Source of the DNA: Hanleya hanleyi
Lineage: Eukaryota; Mollusca; Polyplacophora; Lepidopleurida; Hanleyidae
Assembly: GCA_036873755.1 (NCBI GenBank)
Contig: JAVTVY010018897.1
Span: 1 to 64,000 of the forward strand
Direction of reading: 5' to 3'
DNA length: 64,000 nt
The translations under genes and the position numbers were made by a program. The notes below the pieces were generated by a model. It saw only the letters and a program-made list of their open reading frames with translations. It was not told the DNA's origin and ran no database searches. Positions 22,528-32,894 of the stretch are shown here, piece after piece; the first letter of the stretch is position 1; each line of letters opens with the position of its first letter.

Positions 22528-22954
22528 CCCTAACTAAAGTGTCCATTTCAGACCTAATTTCCCGAATTTGAAGTTCAACTGCCAAATTATTTCGCTGCTC
22601 CTGAGTATCCATCAGGGCAGAGACATACTCTGGACCCTCTGTATTTACCCCTGAAATAACTGAAGCCCGTAATATGGCTACAATATGTGAAGCAGAGAAA
22701 CGCGTTGCGCGCATGAAATCTCTAAAGTTAATAGGCTGGCCCCCAGACCGACATTTGACAATTGCTTCGGCCTTTACTTTACCAATACCCTCTATTGTCT
22801 GTATCTCATCAACCGTAGCGGTTGACGTCAATTGTGTAATCCGACATATTCGAAAATGAATATGAATCACGCGCGGCGTCAAAATAAAGCAGCGGCGCGT
22901 GAAAAGGAGCAGTGAATTATACTCACTGATCCAAACAACCCACTTACCACGCAA
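22445..22954 (-). pseudogene. Gag N-terminus with helix-hairpin-helix motif
   Basis: The frame contains TVDEIQTIEGIGKVKAEAIV followed by FRDFMRATRF. The GIGKVKAEAI hairpin is the hallmark of helix-hairpin-helix (ComEA/DNA-repair type) domains, which bind DNA non-specifically. No in-frame ATG precedes it convincingly; the upstream part may be leader. The Polinton interrupts the element 50 bp before this ORF. Confidence 0.55.
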
Positions 22955-22998
22955 CTTACCAAAACAAAATCTGGTCTGGTGAACTGCTGAAATTACAA

Positions 22999-23004
22999 CA
23001 CATA
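22999..23004. repeat. Target-site duplication of the Polinton, left copy
   Basis: CACATA immediately precedes the inverted repeat that begins AGTAGTAAGAG. The identical hexamer follows the right end at 42,888-42,893. Six-base duplications are diagnostic of Polinton integration. Confidence 0.95.
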
Positions 23005-23238
23005 AGTAGTAAGAGAGGGACAGTTGAAAGCCACCGAATTCGCGGTGCTATTACTTAAATACTAGAGAAACGCCGCCATCTTGGTGCGGTGCGGGCGTGA
23101 GAGAGGGACAGTTCAAAGCCACCGAGTTCGCGGTGCTATTACTCCGCCGCGTTGGTGCGGTGTCGGCCCGGTGTTGCCGCGGGCGCCGTTCGTCGACGAA
23201 TCGGCGACGCGTGACTAATGCGGTACGCCCGCGGGCAC
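23005..23238 (+). repeat. Polinton left terminal inverted repeat (234 bp)
   Basis: Starts AGTAGTAAGAGAGGGACAGT and matches the reverse complement of 42,618-42,887 with few differences. The terminal ~45 bp (gagagggacagtt...gtgctattact) is repeated inside the same repeat at about 23,100. The inner half is very GC-rich (cgcgggcgcc). Confidence 0.95.
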
Positions 23239-23371
23239 AATTCACCGGCCCGCGTCTATACCCGGAGGCGGTGTTGTAATCTGACGCCCCATCCATCATA
23301 GTGAACATCAATTGCGGAACACCACCGAGGCTTGTCCTAATTTGCGGTGCTAAAGAGTGTGTTACAGTCAG
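23239..23371 (+). repeat. Subterminal promoter-proximal repeat, copy 1
   Basis: From aattcaccggcccgcgtcta to gtgttacagtcagt this segment is repeated in the same orientation at 25,876-26,010 with about 10 percent differences. In the first copy it leads straight into the TATA box of the zinc-ribbon gene. Confidence 0.8.
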
Positions 23372-23386
23372 TAGAGGGTTTCCCCA

Positions 23387-23394
23387 TATAAAAG
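23387..23394 (+). promoter_or_regulatory. TATA box of the zinc-ribbon gene
   Basis: TATAAAAG lies 39 bp before the ATG at 23,433, preceded by a stretch duplicated at 25,876-26,010. Confidence 0.7.
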
Positions 23395-23432
23395 CCGGGA
23401 ACTCTCCCTCTTGGACCATAACGTTCGCCGAA

Positions 23433-23663
23433 ATGGACAGGTGTTTGCGCTGTCAGATGATAGCAAGGCATGATGTCTACAGAATGTTGCGAAAACGTTA
23501 TTTCGATTGTAATTGGTGCGGGGTTAAATTAAAACAAACATTTTGGGACCGACATTTCATGAAATGTCCAAAACGTCCGTGTCAGAAGGACGTGTGCACC
23601 TGTGGATACAAACTTGAAATATTTGCGATAGAGAAAATATTAATGGAAAAAAATGAGAAATAA
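23433..23663 (+). CDS. Small zinc-ribbon protein of the Polinton
   Basis: 76 codons. I chose the ATG at 23,433 because a TATA box ends 39 bp upstream; the open frame before it overlaps the promoter. The protein has paired cysteines CLRC and CNWC, then an HFMKCP step and a CQKDVCTCG cluster, consistent with two small zinc sites. The last third is Lys/Glu-rich. AATAAA overlaps the stop codon. No family recognised. It sits next to the left end, where Polintons often carry variable accessory genes, so a DNA-binding or regulatory role is plausible but unproven. Confidence 0.65.
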   Translation: MDRCLRCQMIARHDVYRMLRKRYFDCNWCGVKLKQTFWDRHFMKCPKRPCQKDVCTCGYKLEIFAIEKILMEKNEK

Positions 23664-23880
23664 ACGTGAACAAAGGAGCTATTCATTTTCGCATAGCTCT
23701 CGTTAACGCGCATTTAGCGTTAGGGTGTTTTGTCAAGGTCTTAGATGACCCCATTTGCGGTGTTCGCAAGACTGCGGGAACATTGCGGTGTCCACTTCGT
23801 TGGAATATGGAACGTGATTGGGCGGAACTCTTCTAGGAAAAAACACCCCATTACAGCAGACATGTGGGCGGGGATAATGG

Positions 23881-23888
23881 TATAAAAG
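23881..23888 (+). promoter_or_regulatory. TATA box of the left PC4-like gene
   Basis: TATAAAAG followed by GGGGC, 62 bp before the ATG at 23,950. Confidence 0.7.
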
Positions 23889-23949
23889 GGGCAGAAAGTT
23901 TGTATTTCCCCACTCACTTTTGAGAACCAACCGAAGCCCACAGCCAACC

Positions 23950-24792
23950 ATGTTTCATCTCTATTACCAAGTGGGGTTGAAAGTATACGGTGAGAACAAT
24001 GCAGCGCTTATCTCTATTATGGACTATGCCGAATCTCCTCGAAACAATCCGCAGAGATGTGCCCTTCTGACGGTAAAGGCCTGGGAGACTCTGAAGACCA
24101 GTGTAGAAGACATGGACAGATTGTTATGTGAAAAGGGGGAAACGAGAAAGCCCATACAACTCGACGGTGATCTTCATCTCACTATGGGCGTCTATCGGTC
24201 AAGACCGGGCATACATCTGAGGATTTGGCCGAAGAATGGCGAAGAACGATATCCCACAAGGCGGGGGATAATGCTGGACGAGAGGCTGTGGATGGCCCTT
24301 AAAGCCCAGATGCCATCCGTCGATATCGCCGTAGAGGAAATGTTGTCATCATTCCAAAACGATGTGACTTCCGACAGCGCGGAAGAATCGGACTCTGACC
24401 ACCCTCTTTCCTCGAGTAAGGGCGAGACTGACATCTTTTCGAAACGAACGTTCGACGACGCATATGCAACTGTCGTTATATTGAAGATCCAGGAACTCGA
24501 TCGGGAACGGTGCAATGGATGTAAGATAGACCACCCATCTCAAAGGCAGCACTCATGCATGATGATACCGGCAGCCCAGAAAGTGGAAGCTCTTTTCGAA
24601 GATGCGTACAACATCGTAGACGAGGTCGACGTAATGAGCGAATTTATGAGACTAGTAGACGTGGAACAGGAACTACTGACTCATCCAATACAGCGGTCTA
24701 ATTTCCACTGCCCCGGCTACAGAGAAAACATCAAGACAGAGACCTGGAAGAATGCCTTGTACGAAACCGTCAAAAAAAGGCTGAGTGAGTGA
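23950..24792 (+). CDS. Polinton protein with two PC4-like domains (left)
   Basis: 280 residues, starting at the first ATG after a TATA box. Residues about 6-50 and 68-125 each look like a PC4/p15 ssDNA-binding fold. The second is clearer: LTMGVYRSRPGIHLRIW, then a charged loop and RRGIMLDERLWMALK, paralleling the VxVxxxxGxxxVxIRxY...KGIxLxxxxWxxL pattern. A Ser/Asp/Glu-rich linker (about 130-170) leads to a C-terminal part with CNGC, DHPSQRQHSC and helices. PC4 proteins bind single-stranded DNA as dimers; two copies in one chain could mimic a dimer. A role in replication or transcription of the element is inference. A paralogue lies at 33,209-33,853. Confidence 0.6.
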   Translation: MFHLYYQVGLKVYGENNAALISIMDYAESPRNNPQRCALLTVKAWETLKTSVEDMDRLLCEKGETRKPIQLDGDLHLTMGVYRSRPGIHLRIWPKNGEERYPTRRGIMLDERLWMALKAQMPSVDIAVEEMLSSFQNDVTSDSAEESDSDHPLSSSKGETDIFSKRTFDDAYATVVILKIQELDRERCNGCKIDHPSQRQHSCMMIPAAQKVEALFEDAYNIVDEVDVMSEFMRLVDVEQELLTHPIQRSNFHCPGYRENIKTETWKNALYETVKKRLSE

Positions 24793-25024
24793 ATTAGTAC
24801 CATCGGGATTACGGGTGATTCGCCATTAATAGTGTTAGTGTGCTCGGTCAACATTAAACATCGGCGATTGTGGAATACCTGCCACATGCGTAACCTACCA
24901 TCGACTTTTAGCCCGCACGAAGTCGTCCGAATTACTTAATATGGAAAAAATAACAACGATGAACACTCATTCAGACTTGAAACAATATTTATGGAGGTAT
25001 GTGATGGGGGGAGCCTGCCACCCA

Positions 25025-25087
<63 letters not shown>

Positions 25088-26342
25088 CTGAAGGACATAC
25101 TAGTGTCGCATACAATGTCTCCTTTCCCTCGTCGCCCTATACTTTCAACCCAACTTGGTAATAGGCGTGAAACATGATACGTATGGAAAGAACGCCAGTA
25201 ACGCGGTGAAACGTGTGGAACTTGGTAATGTGAAAAAAGACGCGAAACAATGTGTTCATTCAGAATGTGACGCGGCGTCAACGTCCGTGTATAAATGTAA
25301 TGATATATCCATTAATGAAGCCGCTCCTATATATTTAAATGGACACCCCCAACAAAAAAAACCATTCAATTTGGACATGGAACAATATTCAGTACTGTAT
25401 CTAATGCGGTGACAGCGTATATATATATATGTGTGTGTGTACCGACTTATATGATCATTAATCATGTTGTTCTTGGATAAAGAAGATATATATTCATCAA
25501 ATGCTGTTTCATCTGTTATTTTTCTACTCATATATACGTCAATGGCATGGTCTTCACAGTTTTTATCTTTAAAAATCGTGTACTTAATGGGATTGGGATT
25601 TTTCCATCCATTAATTCGTTCATAGGAAAAAAAAAGAGATCATTTAAGACGGCCGCCTACGCAGATGTATCCGTTAATTAAACGGTGTTTTAGGTGAAAA
25701 AAAAAATATCACGAATTCGTGCCAAGCCCAGCTTTTCTTCCTGTTTTCGTTGTTTCGTGCTCACCTCGAATAGGCATCTAATTACGGAGGAATGGGACTT
25801 TTTGTTTCGTGTCCTCGGCGGTTAACATTTTTCACCGCCCACGTAGTTCTCTCCGTGTGTCTATGACGACGCCGATTCACCGGCCCGCGTCTATACCCGC
25901 TGGCGGTGTTATAGTTTGACGCCCCATCCATCATAGGGAACATCAAATGCGGGTCACCACCGCGATCTGTCCTAATTTGCGGTGCTAAAGAGACCGCCGT
26001 GTGTTACAGTCAGTTGAAGTTGCATCCGTTAATTAAACAGTGTTTTAGGTGAAAAAAAATCACGAATTCGTGCTAAGCCCAGCTTTTCTGTTTTCGTTGT
26101 TTCGTGCTTCCCACGAATAGACATCTAATTATGGAGGAATGGGACTTTTTGTTTCGTGTCCTCAGCGGTTAACATTTTTCACCGCCCACATATTTCTCTC
26201 CGTGTGTCTATAGTGAAGCGGTGAAACGCATTCACGCATTTTAAATACGACACCTCCATGAGCCATACAGCAGTCATTTTGAAGTAATCGGAGAGTCAAT
26301 ATCTCATAAATAATAAAAGGGGGAGGGGGGACTATTCATAAG
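24793..26342. other. Polinton intergenic stretch with duplications and (TA)n
   Basis: Holds a (TA)n microsatellite at 25,028-25,086 and the second subterminal repeat at 25,876-26,010. A ~200-bp direct repeat lies on either side of that (25,665-25,870 and 26,025-26,222), with core cggttaacatttttcaccgc. An open frame of 85 codons at 25,155-25,412 starts after a possible tag acceptor but has no ATG in a good context, so I leave it unassigned. Confidence 0.6.
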
Positions 26343-26350
26343 TATATAAA
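26343..26350 (+). promoter_or_regulatory. TATA box of the four-exon gene
   Basis: TATATAAA, 53 bp before the ATG at 26,404. Confidence 0.65.
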
Positions 26351-26403
26351 ACGGCTCCCAAACTCTAGAATTCAGTCCAGAGCTTGAGGATCCGCGTCAA
26401 CGA

Positions 26404-29400
26404 ATGTTCTTGGAGGGGTATAGTTTTACGAATATTACCACAGGTTCGCAGCTGGCCCGGTCAAAACAAGAAGGGTTGAGCGACCACGAGAAAGCTGGTG
26501 AGTTATTAATTTTTATCATACTAACGTCTTTCATTATTTATTTCAAGTTGATTATCCTGAAGACCTAAGATAAGTTACCACGCATCTGTAAGCTAAACAT
26601 GCGCATTGTCACGTGATCAACAAAACTTAATAAGATGAGTTTTGTCAGTCGTACTTGGTAGAAGGGGGAGAAACAAGGTGCAAAGTCAGAAATGAATGTA
26701 AAACAGTTCATCTTCACTAAAATCGTTGAATGGTAATTGAAAACACTATATAGTTGCAACCCTATGAATAAATAGCTTCTATTTCACGGCATATCCCAGA
26801 TGTTAGGCGGACACGTACACTTTGGAGATTTAGGAATGTTGGCGTATGTTGTTTTTTTGGAAGGTCGTCTCAGAGCGTTGGATTTGACGACCATCGGACT
26901 GCTGAGATGTATGGTCAATAGTCCGGTTAGCACCTAGGGAGTTTAATCTCCCGGTGTAATTAGTTGGACTTCCGCAACACCATGAAGAGCACATGTGTCC
27001 GATATGGGTATGTTCCTGCTGAGAATTTATGCGGCGAGCATCGGACACCGGTCTACATAATGTTATGTTATTACATCGGATACAAGTCGTGATCGAGTGG
27101 TGAAAAATGACTTACATTTACAATGTCTGCTCAGCGTCATTCATCCGCTGGATTAATCGGTTTCTGTGAGAAAAAAAAAACAGATTTTTTATGTCAACCC
27201 TCAAACTATAAATGACTGATTTGTCGCCCGGATTTTTTTTCTTCTAATTTATAAAGCGGATAGAATAAAATATCTTTAAGTTCAGATGAATATATAATGT
27301 TAAAAATAATTATACGTGTACAAGACAATGGCTCTACTGTCATTTACTCGGGAAACTTCACCATTGACGTTTTAATCGAGATCAAATTTTTTAACGTAGC
27401 TCGTTATCGTATAATACTCACATTATGCGTCTTTTCACATTCACATCATCAAGTTGTTGGACTCGTTCACTATTTAAAGAAAACAAATTAAACCATTTCT
27501 CATAAAATTCACATTATTATCATATAATCACATCCATTTTTTCTCGAAAAGCTATCAATCTGGAGTATAATATATATATACCTCATTCATACTACTGCTA
27601 TGAAGGAAAAAATATACTATACTTACAGTTGTTGACGCCATTCGCTAATATCTCTTCTCAGAGAAGCATTCCTCCATCTGGGTGTAGGGCTATAATAGAT
27701 AACGGGGAAAAGAAAATACAACGATTAACTGTCACATCATATCAAAAGGACGTTTTAATATTCTACAAGCATCAATCAAGTCATGTACGGTAAACTATGA
27801 ATAAATGGTATTATAAGAAAAACATATATCATTACAATACGTGTAATTAGTGTCTAACCGGTTTACCGAGTGTCTAAGCCTATATATATGCGAGTATGGT
27901 ATATATATAAATGTTATTCCTACGAAGTAGGCTACAGATCGCAAATTGTCCGGTAATGAGTGAGTCAGTCAGTCAGTCCATCCGAATCCTTTCGTCGGCA
28001 AAATAAGGAGAACCGTTGACATTATAACCTTGATTTTTGGCATGAACGAGCATTAGGGCATTGTTACCAGCTAGTTCTGATCTGAAATAATTCTGATTAA
28101 AATTAGATTTATGATTAACACTTCAGTATATTGTTATATATATGTAAGCTGTAGCCTGTAACGTGTATCCTGTTTCACATCCAAACATGTCATCATTGCC
28201 AAGAAAACTGTGGTCCGTTTTGCTCCAGCGTTTTATCGCATTTAATGAGTAGGCCTATCAGTTACTCTCCGGCTAAAAATACCCTACTGCATATACCCTC
28301 AAAAATTCAGCGCTGTTTGCATAACGAAGCTGAGGTGGTTTAACGTTTATCATAAAGAAAATCACCGATCAACTGCCATAGAATATAATGTGAAACAAGG
28401 AAACCGGAATAGTACATTCATCAGATTGCCGATACCCAAAATGTGTTGTCTCATATATCTAGATAACAACGTGATGTAGAGACGCTATTTATTCGTCTTT
28501 GTACCGGTTATGCTCAGGAGAATCACATAGAATCATTATTATCTTGTGCATAGAAGGTGTTGGTCTCGAGTTGAATTACCGTAAACTACATAAATGCTAC
28601 CTTTCTATACTATAGTACTATATATAAAAATTTGGTGTATTGTTGGGAAAATAATGTGATTTAAAAAGTTGTTTTGATCCTGGACAAGGGCACTAAAAAC
28701 CACTAAAGAGATGTAGATGTATTTTCACACGTAAAGCTTGAAATCTAGTGAACCTATATTATTCAATCTGTTTCCTTTAAAAAAAAATGTAAAATTAAAT
28801 CGGTGATCGTTATTTATTTTGGAAAGAAGGCGCATTAGGAGACTGTTACCAACAAGTTCTGAGCTGACCTATTTTTGATGGAAATTTCTGGTGATTTTTG
28901 ATGAAAATCACTGGCGATTCTGACTTGGGCGGTGCCCATCTTAATATAGGTAGGATTTCAACTGGGGGTGGGGATTTCCAAGAGTTCAGTTCGCGTTCGA
29001 GTCCTAATGCCTACTGTACTTCGTAGGTCCTGTGACGTTAGTCACACTGCTCATGTGTACTATAAAAAAATTCATATAAATTGAGTATTCCAGTATATGC
29101 ATATACAGTAGCATGCTGTAAGTAAAATCTTTTACTATTATATTACACTACATTTCTGGGAAATAATTTTGTCGTACTTACTCGTTCAGCGCTCTAAACT
29201 GTAATAGTGAAAAAATACATGCAAACTAGAAGTCAAACTCTCACTTTTTTAGGATGACAAAGTGTATTACAAGTCCATCATTCATAATCCAACCGCCCTC
29301 CATTAGACACTGGTAGATAGATATTACACTTTCTTAAGCTGAGAAATACTGGGGAAACAACACACAAAAATATAAAATAGAATATAGGTGATAATGAAAT

Positions 29401-30858
29401 AAATTTTAAAAAGTCTTACCCCGACAAAATTGGACGTCGACGATACCTCATTCACTTGAGTTCTGCCATCGTCGAGGACGATGACTTCGTTTCCACCGCT
29501 GAAAAAACAGAAGAAGGGAAATGGCGTAATATGGCGAAAGACCATTTCATAGTGTTACCGCAATTAATGTAGGACATAAAACACAAACCATGAGTTACTT
29601 ACTGGGCCATCGTTCTAAAATGACACGATAAGGCTAGGTGCCTACCACTAATAAAACTATAACCGGTTTCCTCTCTTGCAGAAACTTCGTGTGCAAAACA
29701 ACTGGTTGGTACCATGGATGAAAATCGAGCTCGTTTAAGGTAAACGTTCTAAGTATCTAGATTGATTGATGAACTCTCGCATTTTGTAATTTAGACAGAA
29801 AATACCTATATCACCGATATATCACAATTGTCATAGCGGGGAGAACACGCTCCAATGTTATAGCCCGAGGGCACTTGTAGTCATGTTTTGATATATACTT
29901 CCTCACGCACGGCTGGTCGGTTCGCTGAGCCGAGACGTATATGTTTCCCCTCAAACTCCATTGAAAATATACTCGATAAATAGGCAGAATCCATGAATGT
30001 GCTCGTAGAGCCTGGAAATTTTGTTTTCGACCAAAAAAAAATTTCGATTTTTTTTAATTTTTTTTTTTTTAATTTTTTTTTTTTTTGAAATTCATTAAAA
30101 TCTCAATATCTCTGGAACGGGAAGGGCTACTGCGATGAAACTTACGTCGTTGGATAGCCAGGAGAGAGACGCGTCGTTGGATCACCATGGTGACGTCATA
30201 GTGACGTCACAAGATGAATCGCACGAATTTCGGGAAAATCTCAATATCTTGGGAGCGGGAAGGGTTACGGGGATGAAACTAACGCCGTTCGATAGCCGAG
30301 AGAGAGGCGCGTTGTAAGACAACGTCATACGACGTTATAGCGAGTCATATTAGGAATTTTCGGGGGATAAGTCAGATTTGAATCTTATGACTATTCTACT
30401 CCAGGGTGCTTTGATAACGTAAAGTGTATGACTCCCATTTGTACCTATTTTAGCTGGGACAAAGACGAATTCGTGGACGGTCTCACAAAATTATGGGACT
30501 ACGATTTGGAACGAATCCGACAACAGAGTTGTGGGCCTGATTCGAACAATGTTGATATCACGAGCCCCTGGCGATCGCCCTCGAAACGACGCGCATGTGG
30601 GACTTTCGACGGTGAGTGCATTAATTTCGCGAAAGCGAAATACGATATGTGTAGACTACGCACTTACATACATTAGGCTTTAACGCTAAAGCGGACCCCC
30701 TGTTCATGCAATACCATGAACAAGTTAACTCTGTATTGAAAAACGGTCTTAAGTCGACCGATAGTATGAAATCCTACAAATGTTTATTCACCCAAGGAAA
30801 AGGCGATAATGTACAATCGCCCCATTTTAGAGAATTATTGACATGTTATGGAAAGTAA
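26404..30858 (+). CDS. Four-exon Polinton accessory gene (163 codons)
   Basis: Predicted exons: 26,404-26,497, 29,682-29,739, 30,454-30,611 and 30,677-30,858. Donors are G|GTGAGT, G|GTAAAC and G|GTGAGT. Acceptors are ctctcttgcag, acctattttag and tacattag. Junction phases are 1, 2 and 1, each restored exactly by the next exon, and the total is 492 nt with a TAA end. Exon 3 encodes an acidic then basic stretch (KDEFVDGLTKLW, PWRSPSKRRACG). Exon 4 is Lys/Ser-rich with CLFTQGKGD. No family recognised. Intron 1 (3.2 kb) contains a whole antisense gene, and further small exons could exist within it. The last intron is only 65 bp. Confidence 0.7.
27118..29610 (-). CDS. Five-exon antisense Polinton accessory gene (70 codons)
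   Basis: Predicted exons on the minus strand: 29,610-29,603 (ATG with A at -3 and G at +4), 29,498-29,420, 29,198-29,182 (17 nt), 27,689-27,627 and 27,163-27,118. Donors are GTAAGT, GTAAGA, GTAAGT and GTAAGT. Acceptors follow pyrimidine tracts: tctgttttttcag, ttcactattacag, gttatctattatag and ttttctcacag. Phases 2, 0, 2 and 2 are each satisfied, giving 213 nt ending in TAA. The product is a small, mostly hydrophilic protein with an acidic N-terminal half (EVIVLDDGRTQVNEV) and a basic helical C-terminal half (RRDISEWRQQL). Function unknown. A 5' non-coding exon may exist. Confidence 0.7.
29268..29310. repeat. Fragment of a Penelope-like 3' end
   Basis: The segment from ttacaag to tccattagac resembles the terminal ~45 bp of the element at 10,503 in the same orientation. 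It lies within an intron of the Polinton accessory genes. Confidence 0.45.
30088..30315. repeat. Tandem duplication with CRE-like palindromes
   Basis: Two units share aaaatctcaatatct, gggaagggytac, gatgaaact and gatagcc...gagagag. Between them lies tgacgtcatagtgacgtcac, two CRE cores in 20 bp. It is within intron 2 of the four-exon gene. Homopolymer T/A runs precede it at 30,030-30,085. Confidence 0.6.
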
Positions 30859-30944
30859 ATCGGTCATACTACGTACTCATTTAACAAAAGCACATTACGA
30901 CGTCTGAGGCGATTACTGCGTGTACGAAAATGGTACCTTCTTAG

Positions 30945-31178
30945 GGCGAGACTGTTGTTGAAAACTGGGAAATCAACTCAAACAGTTTGTCCCCGCGATG
31001 GAAGGTAAGTTTTCCCGGCATATCCGTACACGAGCTTCCTCGAGAAGCGCTGCCGATGTCCGTGGTGACATGGATTTCGATTCGAGCGTGGAATTGCCTT
31101 GAATTCGCTTTTTTGCGAATTCTTAATCAGACAACTCATCCATACACATCCAAACATCGCCATTGTTCACTATTTTAA
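30945..31178 (+). other. Possible extra exon pair downstream of the four-exon gene
   Basis: A 60-nt segment 30,945-31,004 is flanked by accttcttag and GTAAGT. A 48-nt segment 31,131-31,178 follows ttcttaatcag and ends in TAA if read in phase 0. A second reading phase is also open. No start exon with a matching phase was found, so this is a candidate only. Confidence 0.3.
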
Positions 31179-31685
31179 CTTTTAACATTTACACTCGTTC
31201 TCGATAACAAAATAATATATATATATATATATTCTCTGAACACCAGTCCTGTTCTAGAGTTGGTCCCGTGTTATTCAATGTTCGACTGTTGATGTTCATG
31301 TTATGGCGTGCTAAACATTCATACGCCCAACATTCACACGCGTACAATAACGCCAATGATTTCTAGTTTATCAGAAATCGATTCCTGTCCGACCAAAATA
31401 GACATAATGGTAAAAGACACTTTTGCCCGAGGAGGAGGTGTGTGTTGGTGTGTGTGTGTGTGTGTGTGAGGAGGAGCAAGAGGAGGAGGAATTAAGTGAC
31501 TAGTATAAAATAGGGGCAAAGCAATACGAAGATTACTAAATAATCGCTTTATTCATCAACTCATAGCACTGAGCAAATAATGGGAGAAAACTGCTTATAT
31601 GACATACATCTCCATTGTTGTGGGTATCATTTCGATATCTAGCCTTCCATTCAATGTTTATGTACGAATATTTCCACTGGGATCT
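31179..31685. other. Non-coding Polinton stretch
   Basis: Contains a short (AT)n tract at 31,210-31,231 and a (GT)n tract near 31,440-31,470. I see no gene. Confidence 0.4.
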
Positions 31686-31889
31686 TTATTCGGAGTCCTC
31701 GCTATCACCGTCATCAATCAACTTATCGAATAAGCATTTCCGCATCTTAATCGTCTGGCTGAGTGCTTCCTCATAGTCTATGTCTGTCACTGAAAGTCGA
31801 TTGAAGAAGATAATTTCCAGTTTCCAGCTGCGTCTCCATAAAGCTTTGACTTTAATAATAACATCAAATATTTTATCAACAAAAAGACA
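31686..31889 (-). other. Possible 3' coding exon, minus strand
   Basis: An open frame of 67 codons runs from a possible acceptor (ataaccag) at 31,890 to TAA at 31,686-31,688. The peptide is strongly charged and coding-like: LWRRSWKLEIIFFNRL, YEEALSQTIKMRKCLF and an acidic end DDGDSEDSE. There is no start in frame. A TATATAAG word at about 32,397-32,404 (minus) and a tttacag/GTAAAG donor near 32,345 could belong to its 5' end. Confidence 0.35.
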
Positions 31890-32894
31890 CTGGTTATGCT
31901 GTTTTATTCACTATTTTACACCTTGCGCAAGTTTAAAGGCTAATTTATGACCCCGAAGTTCTAGTTCAGCGCTTTCAAACTTGTCTCAAGATTGTATAAA
32001 CTGTGAACAGAGTGTCGCATTAAATTCCAGTCGGGCGGAACTAATGAGGTTGACCTCTCCTTCATGTCATTTGGCCTATAGTCGATTATAGATCGTTAAC
32101 GAGACTTTCATACGTTGAACTCGCAAATCTGTAGAGTACGAGAGAATGGCACGCTCTATTAATTCTTACATTAGACATAAAGTTGAGATTTTCACGGGGT
32201 AAAAAAATGTTTGATGATCGCTGACACATTACAGTGACGTAGACTATGTTGAGGAGGTTACTTTGGTATTGTGATAGACAAACGTGAACATATCAAGGGT
32301 ACAGGTTGACATAATATGCTCAGATCACAAACTTGAAGTGCTTTACCTGTAAAGTAAGATGGTCAGAGATTGTTGCATGTTCGTATAGGACATGATGGCT
32401 TATATACAATAGTCGAAAAATGCAATGTCGACAGACTTTCGAAACGTTTTCCAGAAAAATATACACGTCAACGATACAGAATTAGGAATGACGTTATATA
32501 GAAAAATAAGCAAGTAACAGTATATTTCACACAACAGGATATAGGTCTGTTAGGTCAGGGGCAGTATTTGGTGACGTCATTATCCCCGAAGCCGAGGAGA
32601 CTGTCCAGTTTTATAAGCTGTAAACATTGTATACAGTTTTCAATCGACAACTTGCTGTAGTAGAATATGGGTATACACTAGTAGTATTGAAAACGCACAC
32701 AGAAATGTGACGGTATAAACTGAAAACTTTTAATACAACTGACAGAATGAGTAAGTAGGGGAATAGGTTATACATGAAAATACGGCATTGACTCAATATT
32801 GCAGAATATTGAATAATAACGTTGATTCGGCAGAATTTTTCCTCATTGCTGTCATATTGATTATACGTCATGGAAATTCTTTGTTCTATATCAG
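31890..32894. other. Non-coding or intronic Polinton stretch
   Basis: AT-rich. No ORF with supporting motifs. Possible promoter and splice signals for the minus-strand exon at 31,686 lie in its middle. Confidence 0.35.

Noticed and set aside
25028..25086. Repeat peptide encoded by (TA)n
   Set aside because: Simple microsatellite; alternating Tyr/Ile codons have no meaning.
25155..25412. 85-codon ORF in the Polinton left interval
   Set aside because: No ATG at its start, no family, and possible splice connections do not keep phase. Left as unassigned sequence.
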